64,000 bases of DNA from CAWDMN01 sp963803155 (GTDB taxonomy: Bacteria; Acidobacteriota; Terriglobia; Versatilivoradales; Versatilivoraceae). Positions within the stretch are counted from its first letter, which is position 1. Each line of letters begins with the position of its first letter. Under the pieces are notes generated by a model, which was not told the DNA's origin, searched no databases, and saw nothing but the letters and a program-made list of their open reading frames with translations. A program made the translations under genes and the position numbers. Shown piece by piece: positions 45,313 through 53,143 of this stretch. The stretch lies in the NCBI GenBank assembly GCA_963803155.1, contig CAWDMN010000036.1:1-64000 (forward strand), read 5' to 3'.

Positions 45313-45399
45313 GGCAAAGGTCGTTGATACCAAGGCAAAGGTTACCTTCCCGCTAAAGATGGCCTTGAATGGCGGGAAGAGGTCCCGTCGGTTTTTTTT
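45313..45399 (+). ncRNA. Candidate attenuator/structured leader upstream of the ABC exporter genes
   Basis: A +strand intrinsic terminator (stem 45371-45377 with 45383-45389, then eight T at 45392-45399) sits in the gap between divergent genes, so its transcript must begin within the gap. Its 5' arm also belongs to an alternative perfect 8-bp stem, CTTCCCGC (45346-45353) with GCGGGAAG (45372-45379); both cannot form together. Further pairing is available as CAAGGC 45331-45336 with 45362-45367, and AAGG/CCTT. The word GGCAAAGGT is repeated at 45313 and 45334. The layout is that of a riboswitch or attenuator, but I recognise no known class. Confidence 0.5.
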
Positions 45400-45670
45400 G
45401 AGTCCCCGCGGCTGGCGACAATTGAGTCTGGCTTTTAGTGGCTAAATCGGCAAACCACAATAATACAAGACATATTTACTACAGAAAATCACACCTAGTC
45501 TCTGAGCCTTCGAATACAAAAATTCTACCACACTTCAACAATTTCCTTTGTCGATTTCCACGCTTAAGCCGGCGACCCACAAGACACCATGCCTTCCGAG
45601 CTTCACGTTGGGTTTTCGGGGCAGCTCTGGTATATTGAGACTTGATGCTGAAACAGCAAGACGGGATATT

Positions 45671-47446
45671 ATGAAGAAAATTGAAGGACTGAAGAGACTC
45701 AAGGAATACCTGCTTCGCTATAAGACGAAATTGATCATTGGCGTCGTGTGCGTCTCGCTCTCCAACTTGGCCGCCAGCATCTCCCCGCTCTTCCTGAAAT
45801 ATGCAATTGATTCCCTCGCCGTGCGTTTGACCCAGGACCGGCTATTATTTTACGCCGCCTGGATTATGGTGTTTTCGTTGCTGGAGGCAATTTTCCTTTT
45901 TTTGATGCGGAAGATCCTGATCGGAATCAGCCGTTATCTCGAATACGATTTGCGCAACGACCTTTTTGCCCATTTCCTGGGCCTCTCCCGCCGCTATTAT
46001 CAGCAACACAAAACGGGGGACCTGATGTCGCGCGCCACCAATGACATGAATGCCGTCCGGATGCTTCTCGGCCCAGGCATCATGTATTCCGCGAACACCA
46101 TCCTCCGGATGAGTGTGGTGTTGGTTTTGATGTTTCGCATCAGCTGGCGCCTCACTCTTTTTGCCCTGATTATCATCCCGCTGGTCTCCCTTGCGGTCAA
46201 CAAATTTGGAACACTCATCCATGATCGTTTTGAAAAGGTCCAGGAATCTTTTTCCGAGATCAGCGCCCGAGTACAGGAAAATCTTTCCGGAGTGAGAGTC
46301 ATTCGTTCCTACGTTCAGGAATCCAGTGAAATTGAGCAATTTCAGGAATTGAATCGGGATTATATTCACAAGAATCTCAAGCTGATTCGTCTTTGGGGAT
46401 CTTTCTTCCCGCTGCTGGGAGCGCTGTTGGGGCTCGGCAGCGTATTTGTTCTTTGGTATGGAGGGCGGGAGGTGATGGCCGGCCGTATGACGCTCGGTGA
46501 TTTTGTCGCGTTTAACGCCTATCTGGGCATGCTCTCTTGGCCAATGATTGCTTTGGGGTGGGTGGTCAACATTGTTGAACGCGGCACGGCTTCTCTGGGG
46601 CGCATCAGCCAAATTTTCGAAGCTCGCTCGGAAATCCTCGACAATAATGGCGCCCAGCCCGAGGGTATGCAATTCACCAGTACTTCTTCACCTTTGCTTC
46701 TGCGGGGAGATTTGGAATTCCGGCAACTTGCGTTTTCTTACAACGGTGTCCCGGTATTGAACAATATTAATCTAAAAATTCCCGCGGGTTCCACCTTTGC
46801 CATTGTGGGTGAGACCGGTTCCGGCAAAACCTCTCTCGTGAATCTGCTGCCCCGTCTGTACAACTACACCACCGGGGAGATCCTTTTGGATGGCCGTCCC
46901 CTGCGCGATTATCCTCTGGCTCAATTGCGGCGCAGCATCGGATACGTGCCGCAAGAGACTTTTCTCTTCAGCCAGACCTTACGGGAAAATATCGCTTTTG
47001 GAGTCGAGAACACTTCTGAGGGAGCAATCCAAGATGCGGCATCCCGTGCGCAATTGTTGCAAGATGTGGCGGACTTTCCTAAAGGATTCGATACCCTGAT
47101 CGGAGAACGGGGAATCACCCTTTCCGGCGGCCAACAACAGCGGACTGCGATTGCCCGAGCCTTGATTCGCGATCCCCGGCTGCTCATCATGGATTGCGCG
47201 CTTTCCAGTGTCGACACGGTTACGGAAGAGCGAATCCTTCAGGCATTGAAAACCGTGTTGGGAGGCCGCACTTCGATCTTGATCAGCCATCGGGTTTCCA
47301 CGGTGCGATTTGCCGATCAAATTGTGGTGTTGCAGGGTGGAAGCATTGTTGAACGGGGAACACACGAGGAACTGCTGCAGGAGGGCGGTTATTATGCCGA
47401 ACTGTATCAGAAGCAACTTCTAGAAGAGGAACTGACGGAAGCTTGA
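45671..47446 (+). CDS. ABC exporter half-transporter, degenerate ATPase site subunit
   Basis: A 591-residue protein with six membrane helices (about 15-310) and a C-terminal ATP-binding domain. Walker A is GETGSGKTS (about 379-387), the signature LSGGQQQRTAIARAL is canonical, but Walker B reads LLIMDCALSSVD, with C509 in place of the catalytic glutamate after D508. Such a site binds but barely hydrolyses ATP and is typical of one half of a heterodimeric exporter; the next gene codes the other half. Relatives export drugs, lipids or peptides. ATG at 45671 is used; the frame runs to 45548 with no support. Confidence 0.92.
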   Translation: MKKIEGLKRLKEYLLRYKTKLIIGVVCVSLSNLAASISPLFLKYAIDSLAVRLTQDRLLFYAAWIMVFSLLEAIFLFLMRKILIGISRYLEYDLRNDLFAHFLGLSRRYYQQHKTGDLMSRATNDMNAVRMLLGPGIMYSANTILRMSVVLVLMFRISWRLTLFALIIIPLVSLAVNKFGTLIHDRFEKVQESFSEISARVQENLSGVRVIRSYVQESSEIEQFQELNRDYIHKNLKLIRLWGSFFPLLGALLGLGSVFVLWYGGREVMAGRMTLGDFVAFNAYLGMLSWPMIALGWVVNIVERGTASLGRISQIFEARSEILDNNGAQPEGMQFTSTSSPLLLRGDLEFRQLAFSYNGVPVLNNINLKIPAGSTFAIVGETGSGKTSLVNLLPRLYNYTTGEILLDGRPLRDYPLAQLRRSIGYVPQETFLFSQTLRENIAFGVENTSEGAIQDAASRAQLLQDVADFPKGFDTLIGERGITLSGGQQQRTAIARALIRDPRLLIMDCALSSVDTVTEERILQALKTVLGGRTSILISHRVSTVRFADQIVVLQGGSIVERGTHEELLQEGGYYAELYQKQLLEEELTEA

Positions 47447-47548
47447 GACGAATTTCAGCCTTCTGCCTTCATGGTTCCGGAGCCTTGAATGCAGATTACT
47501 GAAAGCTGACAGCCGTTTGTCAAATTTGTTTTGCCATGTGACGGAGAT

Positions 47549-49387
47549 ATGCATCACGAAGAAGAAGCCTTGGGAAAAGCTTATGATTGGGTGCTAATGC
47601 GCAGGCTCTTGGGATATCTCAGCCCATACCAGATGCGCATCTATGCATCCATTTTGATTATCATCGCAGTCTCTTTGCTGCAGGTGGCTGGACCCATCAT
47701 CACCAAGGAAGGGATCGATCGGTATATCCGCAACCATGACGTCCGCGGCTTAAATTGGATTGCAGCCTTATATCTTGGGATCATTATTTTGGGTTTTCTC
47801 TTGGGATATATTCAGACTTACCTGTTGCAGCTCACCGGCCAGCAGATCATGTTTGATTTGCGGATGCAGATTTTTGTGCATTTGCAGAAACTGCCGCTGG
47901 CATTTTATGACCGGAATCCGGTGGGACGTTTGATGACGCGGGTCACTACTGATGTCGACGTTCTCAATGAAATGTTCACTTCTGGCGTCGTCACACTGCT
48001 CGGGGACATCCTCGTCCTATTGGGAATCTTGGGAGCCATATTATACTTGAACTGGAAGCTGGCATTGTTGGCCATGTCGGTAATCCCGCTAATCTTTGTC
48101 ATTACCATTCTCTTTAAAATCAAAGCAAGGGACTCCTACCGCCGCGTCAGGACCGCCATAGCTCAGATCAATGCATTTTTGCAGGAACACATATCCGGAA
48201 TGCCGGTAGTGCAACTCTTCAATCACGAATCCAGAAGTCTTCGCCGTTTTGACGAGATCAACCGGGTCCATCTCAAAGCCAACTTGGATTCGGTCATGGC
48301 ATATTCCCTGTTCTATCCCGCGGTGGAAGTAGTGAGCGCTTTGGCCATTGCCTTGATTCTTTGGTATGGCGGCGGACAGGTGTTGCGGCATGAGCTCACC
48401 TTTGGCGCCCTAGTGGCTTTTATTCAATACTCCGAGCGATTTTTCCGGCCCATTGCAGACTTGAGCGAGAAGTACAATATCCTGCAAGCTGCCATGGCCA
48501 GTTCTGAAAGAGTTTTCAAATTATTGGATACGCCCGTAGAAATTCAATCTCCATCGCAGCCCGTCCGATTGTCCGAAATACGGGGAGAAATAGAATTCAA
48601 AAATGTCTGGTTTGCCTACAACAAGCTTAAGCCGGCAGAACATCCCGCCTCCGGCTCAGTCTCCCTGGAAACATCCGAAGAGCTGCAGTGGGATTGGATT
48701 TTGAAGGATGTCTCTTTCAAGGTTTCCCCCGGGGAGTCCTTGGCAATAGTAGGACATACCGGGGCGGGCAAAACGACGCTGACTAGCCTGTTGATGCGAT
48801 TTTATGAGATCCAACAAGGGCAGATCCTTCTCGATGGCCATGACATTCGCCTCCTCGAATTGGAGCAACTACGGCGGGCCTTTGGATTTGTACTGCAGGA
48901 TGTATTCCTTTTTTCGGGAACCATCTCAAGCAACATCCAGCTGGGTACCCCTTGGATTGCGCCTGAAATGGTCGTCCAGGCAGCCCGCGACGCCAATTTG
49001 GACGAATTCATTCAAGAAATGCCCAATGGGTATGCGGAGGAGGTGAAGGAGCGGGGCAGCACTCTGTCCACGGGCCAGAAGCAATTGATCGCTTTTGCCC
49101 GGGCTTTGGCGCACGACCCGCGCAACTTGGTGCTAGATGAGGCAACCTCCAGCGTAGATACCGATACGGAGCTGAAGATCCGCGATGCCATTACCCGCCT
49201 GATGAAAGGACGGACTTCCATTATCATTGCTCACCGCCTATCCACCATTCAAAACGCCGACCGCATCCTCGTGATGCACAAAGGCCGCGTCCGCGAAATG
49301 GGGACACATCAGGAACTCCTCGCCCAAAAAGGGCTCTACTACAAGCTCTACCAACTCCAGTACAAAGATCAGGAAATCCGGGCATAG
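47549..49387 (+). CDS. ABC exporter half-transporter, active ATPase subunit
   Basis: A 612-residue protein with six membrane helices and a C-terminal ATPase domain. Walker A is GHTGAGKTTLTSLL, Walker B NLVLDEATSSVD retains the catalytic E531, and the signature is the degenerate LSTGQKQLIAFARAL. Together with the upstream subunit this makes a heterodimer with one active and one degenerate site, as in TmrAB- or BmrCD-like exporters. The membrane part contains an EH-rich loop (FNHESRSLRRFDEINRVHLK). The start is ATG 47549; a TTG at 47531 is possible. It follows the first subunit by about 100 bases. Substrate unknown. Confidence 0.93.
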   Translation: MHHEEEALGKAYDWVLMRRLLGYLSPYQMRIYASILIIIAVSLLQVAGPIITKEGIDRYIRNHDVRGLNWIAALYLGIIILGFLLGYIQTYLLQLTGQQIMFDLRMQIFVHLQKLPLAFYDRNPVGRLMTRVTTDVDVLNEMFTSGVVTLLGDILVLLGILGAILYLNWKLALLAMSVIPLIFVITILFKIKARDSYRRVRTAIAQINAFLQEHISGMPVVQLFNHESRSLRRFDEINRVHLKANLDSVMAYSLFYPAVEVVSALAIALILWYGGGQVLRHELTFGALVAFIQYSERFFRPIADLSEKYNILQAAMASSERVFKLLDTPVEIQSPSQPVRLSEIRGEIEFKNVWFAYNKLKPAEHPASGSVSLETSEELQWDWILKDVSFKVSPGESLAIVGHTGAGKTTLTSLLMRFYEIQQGQILLDGHDIRLLELEQLRRAFGFVLQDVFLFSGTISSNIQLGTPWIAPEMVVQAARDANLDEFIQEMPNGYAEEVKERGSTLSTGQKQLIAFARALAHDPRNLVLDEATSSVDTDTELKIRDAITRLMKGRTSIIIAHRLSTIQNADRILVMHKGRVREMGTHQELLAQKGLYYKLYQLQYKDQEIRA

Positions 49388-49432
49388 CCATTTATGGCGG
49401 CTCCGGCGGAGGTTTCCTGCCGGAGCCAATGG
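49388..49432. terminator. Hairpin between convergent genes
   Basis: A 9-bp stem GGCTCCGGC (49399-49407) with GCCGGAGCC (49419-49427), flanked by CCATT/AATGG that could extend it. It lies between the exporter gene and the converging TPR gene and is a candidate two-way terminator. Confidence 0.45.
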
Positions 49433-49516
49433 TTTTACAATGGCGAAGGCTGTATCATCCCGGCTTGAACTGTAGGTGAGGCAGAGAGGCACGGGGTCCT
49501 CCCGGCAAAAGGCCCA

Positions 49517-50770
49517 TTATTGGGAGGGAGAGACCGCCGTTGAGACCTCGCCTTTGGACTCGAGAGAGGGTGTTCCGCCTTCTCTCTTTTTGCGGATGGC
49601 TTCCAGACGCATGAATTCAGCCCGAGCGCGTTCGGATTCTTTGGGACGCTTTGCCCTTTGATAAGCTTGCGACAGGGAATAAAAAGCCGCCGGAAAATCC
49701 GGAGCCAGGGTCGTGGTTTTTTCCAATTCACGAATGGCATTTTCCAGGTCGTTTTGATATAGGTAAACCCGGCCCAAGGCAAAATGCCCCGTGAAATGCT
49801 TCGGATCGATTTCCACCGCTTTTCGCGCGAACTCCGCGGCTTCTTCGAATTTTCCTTCGGCCATGGCCAGGATTCCAAGCTGCAATTGGGCAGGGAAATG
49901 TTTCGGATCGCGTGCCAATTCCTGCTGAAAATAGGGGACGGCCTTCCCCGGTTCCTTTCGCAAGAGCAGCGCCGCCCCGAAGGCATAGGCAACATTAGGC
50001 TGGCCCCGGTATTTCTGCTCCAGGCTTTGATAAAGTTCAAAGGCCTCGTCACTCTTTCGTTGCCCCTCCAGGAAAGCGGCTCTGCCAAATTGCAGCACCA
50101 TATCCCGGTCTTCCTCAGAGAGTGTTTCCGCCTCTTGGGGAATACGCAGGGTCGCAAGGCCAAAGGCTTCCAACACGGGCTTGTCCTGGCGGTCTTCAAG
50201 ACAAAAGGTTTTCAAAAGTAGTTGGGCTTCTTCAAACTGCCTCCCGCGAATCAACAATAGGGCCTGGTGATACCGGACAACCCGAGCCAAATCTGGGTTG
50301 CCGCCAACTCCCAGCTGCAAGGCTTTTCCAATATGCTGGCTTGAAGAAGCCCACTGCCGGAGGTTGTATTCACAAAGCCCTAACATAGCCCACCCAGGGC
50401 CACTCTGCGGCAGCAGTATCGTCAACTTCGCAAGGGCTCCTGAGGCCTCAGCATATCGATCAACCTCATAGAACATGGTTCCTAGATACCACCAGCCCTC
50501 CGCCCATTGGGGCCGTAGGGATACCAGTTGTTGGTACAGCCCAATCGCCTCGGGAATTTTCTCGGTTTCCCGGGCAATCTCGGCTTTCTGCTTAAGCCGA
50601 TTAAATTCCTCTTCAGAAACCGGCTTGGGAGGAGTCTTGGGAGAAGAAGGAGATTGTTTTAGGGGGGCCTTTCCGCTAGAACTCTGAGAGGCCATATTCC
50701 TCTGCGTCAGGCCACAAATGGAAAGAAGGAGGCACGATACCACACAACCACTTGCTGTTTTCCATGTCAT
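49517..50770 (-). CDS. Exported TPR-repeat protein (paralog of 58932-60167)
   Basis: A 417-residue protein with a signal peptide (about 1-27), a Ser/Pro-rich linker and about eight TPR-like helical pairs. The hallmark stretch WAEGWWYLGTMFYEVDRYAEASGA, then GPGWAMLGLCEYNLRQW and EQKYRGQPNVAYAFGAALLLRKEPGKAVPYFQQELARDP, recurs almost word for word in the TPR protein at 58932-60167, so the two are paralogs. TPRs bind other proteins; a periplasmic assembly or scaffolding role is likely but unproven. ATG at 50770 is the only good start. It diverges from the CRTAC1-like gene. Confidence 0.85.
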   Translation of the reverse strand: MTWKTASGCVVSCLLLSICGLTQRNMASQSSSGKAPLKQSPSSPKTPPKPVSEEEFNRLKQKAEIARETEKIPEAIGLYQQLVSLRPQWAEGWWYLGTMFYEVDRYAEASGALAKLTILLPQSGPGWAMLGLCEYNLRQWASSSQHIGKALQLGVGGNPDLARVVRYHQALLLIRGRQFEEAQLLLKTFCLEDRQDKPVLEAFGLATLRIPQEAETLSEEDRDMVLQFGRAAFLEGQRKSDEAFELYQSLEQKYRGQPNVAYAFGAALLLRKEPGKAVPYFQQELARDPKHFPAQLQLGILAMAEGKFEEAAEFARKAVEIDPKHFTGHFALGRVYLYQNDLENAIRELEKTTTLAPDFPAAFYSLSQAYQRAKRPKESERARAEFMRLEAIRKKREGGTPSLESKGEVSTAVSPSQ

Positions 50771-51184
50771 AACGAGCCATTTTGCGCGCTACAATCGCAC
50801 TTCGGACTACAACAATATTCCCGTTCCAGCAACCTCGGGCAAGCCGGTTGGGATTCCCAGCATGGATACTAGCCATACAAAAGCCTTCTCATCATATCGA
50901 AAGAGTCCAGCACCCGGCAAGAAAATCCGCGTTGCTGCAGCGATTCCGCCGTTTTGGTGCGGAATCACCATTCCGCCTTCTCTGAAGTTGAATAGCCTAG
51001 GCCATTCCCTTATAATGGGGTACCCTGAGGTTGGAGTATGGTTCGGGGGACAAGGAATTGTGAATTCGATCTCTAATGCCATCCAGGATATCTTGAGATG
51101 TCATCTCTTCTTCGGATTCTCTATCCCGATTCTTTTCCAAACAATCTCGAAATGGTCAGGCCGCCTCTGGAGCTTATCCTAACT
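50771..51184. other. Divergent intergenic region with an inverted repeat
   Basis: A 414-base gap between the TPR gene and the FG-GAP gene. It holds a perfect 8-bp inverted repeat, GATTCCGC (50942-50949) with GCGGAATC (50959-50966), loop of 9. No coding frame is convincing. Confidence 0.4.
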
Positions 51185-52927
51185 ATGGTTGTGAGAATCA
51201 CTCCCCTCAAAAAAAATGTCTTTAAGCTGGCCCGGCAGTTATCCCGCCGCTACCTGAAAGTTTCCCTGTTAGTGTCACTCCTATTGTATTCCGGCGCACA
51301 ATTCTCCAGCGGTCGGGAAGAAACGGCGGAGGCCAATGGCATCCAGTTTGTAAATATCGCGGGGAAATCTGCTTTCAGCTACACCACGAATAACAACTTT
51401 ACCGGCCGGAAATATTTCCCGCAACCGATGTGCGGCGGGATTGCCATCTTCGACTATGACAAAGACGGCCTGCCGGATATTTTCTTCGCCAATGGCGCCA
51501 AGCTGCCTGAGTTAAAAAAAACGGACTCTTCTTTCCATAATTGTCTGCTCCGCAACAAGGGGGATGGGACTTTTGAGGATGTCACCGTCAAGGCAGGACT
51601 ATCTGGAGCTGAATTGGATTTCTGCTTCGGAGTGGCTGTTGGCGATTATGATAATGACGGCTATATGGACCTGTTTATCTGCAATGCCGGGGCCAATGCC
51701 TTGTATCATAACAATGGGAATGGCACCTTCATCAATGTTACCGCCGGTTCCGGGCTGGACCTGAAGCCCATTGATTTGCTTAGTGTTTGCGCCGCCTGGG
51801 TGGACTACGACAACGATGGCCTGCTGGATCTAGTGGTCTCTCAGTACACTTATTGGAGCCCTCAAGCGGACCGCCGGTGTGGCATGAGGGCATTGGAACA
51901 GGATACTTACTGCCACCCACGGACCTATAAGAGCGTCCCGCACACTCTTTACCACAACCTGGGCCACGGAAAATTTGAGGACGTTTCAGCCAAAGCCGGC
52001 TTTTCCGGTGTGCCCGGGAAAGGCATGGGGATTGGCATTGCCGACGTCAACAAGGACGGCTTCATGGACATCTTTGTGGCCAACGACACCGAGAGAAATT
52101 TCCTCTATGTTAACCAGAAAAACGGCACCTTCAAAGAGATGGGGCTGCTTTACGGTGTGGCTTACAACGATGAAGGAAACACCGTCTCAGGGATGGGTTG
52201 CGATGTGAAGGATTACGACAATGACGGCTGGGTGGATGTTTTTTACAGCAATTTGCAGGGGCAAATTTTCGGGCTCTTTCGCAACGAGGGGGCGGATATT
52301 TTCCGGTACGTTTCCCCCACCACAAAGGTCGACAAACTAAGCCAGAAATTTTCCGGCTGGAGCAACGCCTTCATCGACTACAACAACGACGGCTGGAAAG
52401 ACATTTACTCCTCCAACGGCGACGTCGACTACTTCGAGCCCAACTCCAAACAGCACGACACGATGTGGGAAAACATCGATGGGCAGAGTTTCCTCGACGT
52501 TTCCGCGAAGATGGGGGATGATTTCTTGCACATGGGTTACCAGCGGGGTTCAGCCATTGGAGATTTGAATGGGGATGGTTTCCTGGATCTGGTGGTTACT
52601 TCGCTCAACGAAAAGCCCCGGATTATGCTGAATTCCGGCGGGAACGGCAATCACTGGCTGATGGTTGAAACCACGGGCCGCTCGAGCAACCGCGATGGGA
52701 TCGGCACCCGGCTAAAACTAACCCTCGGCTCAGGCCGGACTCTCTATAATCACATCACCACCAGCGTCGGATTCATGTCATCCAGTGATGTGCGAGCGCA
52801 TTTCGGTCTGGGAAAGGAAACCACCATCAAATCTTTGGAACTCCTGTGGCCCAGTGGCATCAAACAACTCCTCGAGAACCTTAAGCCAGACCAGGTCCTG
52901 AAAATCGCTGAGCCCGCAAAAAAATAA
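51185..52927 (+). CDS. CRTAC1-like secreted protein (FG-GAP repeats, ASPIC/UnbV domain)
   Basis: A 580-residue protein with an N-terminal signal segment (about 20-40) followed by seven FG-GAP/VCBS-type repeats, each with a DxDxDG calcium-binding-like loop: DYDKDGLPDIFFAN, DYDNDGYMDLFICN, DYDNDGLLDLVVSQ, DVNKDGFMDIFVAN, DYDNDGWVDVFYSN, DYNNDGWKDIYSSN and DLNGDGFLDLVVTS. The C-terminal 80 residues form an ASPIC/UnbV domain (GRSSNRDGIGTRLKLTLGSG). The repeats build a beta-propeller that binds calcium and often glycans or proteins. Its exact role is unknown; it lies between genes for TPR and haem/PD40 proteins. I use ATG 51185, since upstream residues in the frame do not look like a signal. Confidence 0.9.
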   Translation: MVVRITPLKKNVFKLARQLSRRYLKVSLLVSLLLYSGAQFSSGREETAEANGIQFVNIAGKSAFSYTTNNNFTGRKYFPQPMCGGIAIFDYDKDGLPDIFFANGAKLPELKKTDSSFHNCLLRNKGDGTFEDVTVKAGLSGAELDFCFGVAVGDYDNDGYMDLFICNAGANALYHNNGNGTFINVTAGSGLDLKPIDLLSVCAAWVDYDNDGLLDLVVSQYTYWSPQADRRCGMRALEQDTYCHPRTYKSVPHTLYHNLGHGKFEDVSAKAGFSGVPGKGMGIGIADVNKDGFMDIFVANDTERNFLYVNQKNGTFKEMGLLYGVAYNDEGNTVSGMGCDVKDYDNDGWVDVFYSNLQGQIFGLFRNEGADIFRYVSPTTKVDKLSQKFSGWSNAFIDYNNDGWKDIYSSNGDVDYFEPNSKQHDTMWENIDGQSFLDVSAKMGDDFLHMGYQRGSAIGDLNGDGFLDLVVTSLNEKPRIMLNSGGNGNHWLMVETTGRSSNRDGIGTRLKLTLGSGRTLYNHITTSVGFMSSSDVRAHFGLGKETTIKSLELLWPSGIKQLLENLKPDQVLKIAEPAKK

Positions 52928-53020
52928 CCCTCTGCCGAACCGGTGTAATTAATAGCCACCCACTCCTAATGGAGTTTTTTCTCCAAAAAAGACTGCGGCG
53001 ATGGGATCCGCCATAGTGGA

Positions 53021-53068
53021 CCGCTACAGTTTGGATCGCTCAGTTGTAGCGGCGGCGTCCTGCCGCCG
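53021..53068. other. Overlapping hairpins upstream of the second haem/PD40 gene
   Basis: CCGCTACA (53021-53028) pairs with TGTAGCGG (53045-53052), and the second arm overlaps a CGGCGGC/GCCGCCG hairpin (53050-53068), so only one can form at a time. It may be a dispersed repeat or a regulatory leader; it lies about 75 bases before the start codon. Confidence 0.35.
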
Positions 53069-53143
53069 GAGTCGTTTTCTTAGAAGTGAGAGGAAATCGG
53101 ACGCAGCAACGGCTTAACAAGGAGGGAGAAGGAAATTAGGATT

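Noticed and set aside
45313..45342. A c-di-GMP (GEMM) riboswitch suggested by GGCAAA words
   Set aside because: The conserved GACGCAAAGCC part and the expected stems are absent, so I only call a generic structured leader.
45845..46672. A 275-codon minus-strand frame
   Set aside because: Antisense to the first ABC exporter subunit; His/Gln-rich shadow translation.
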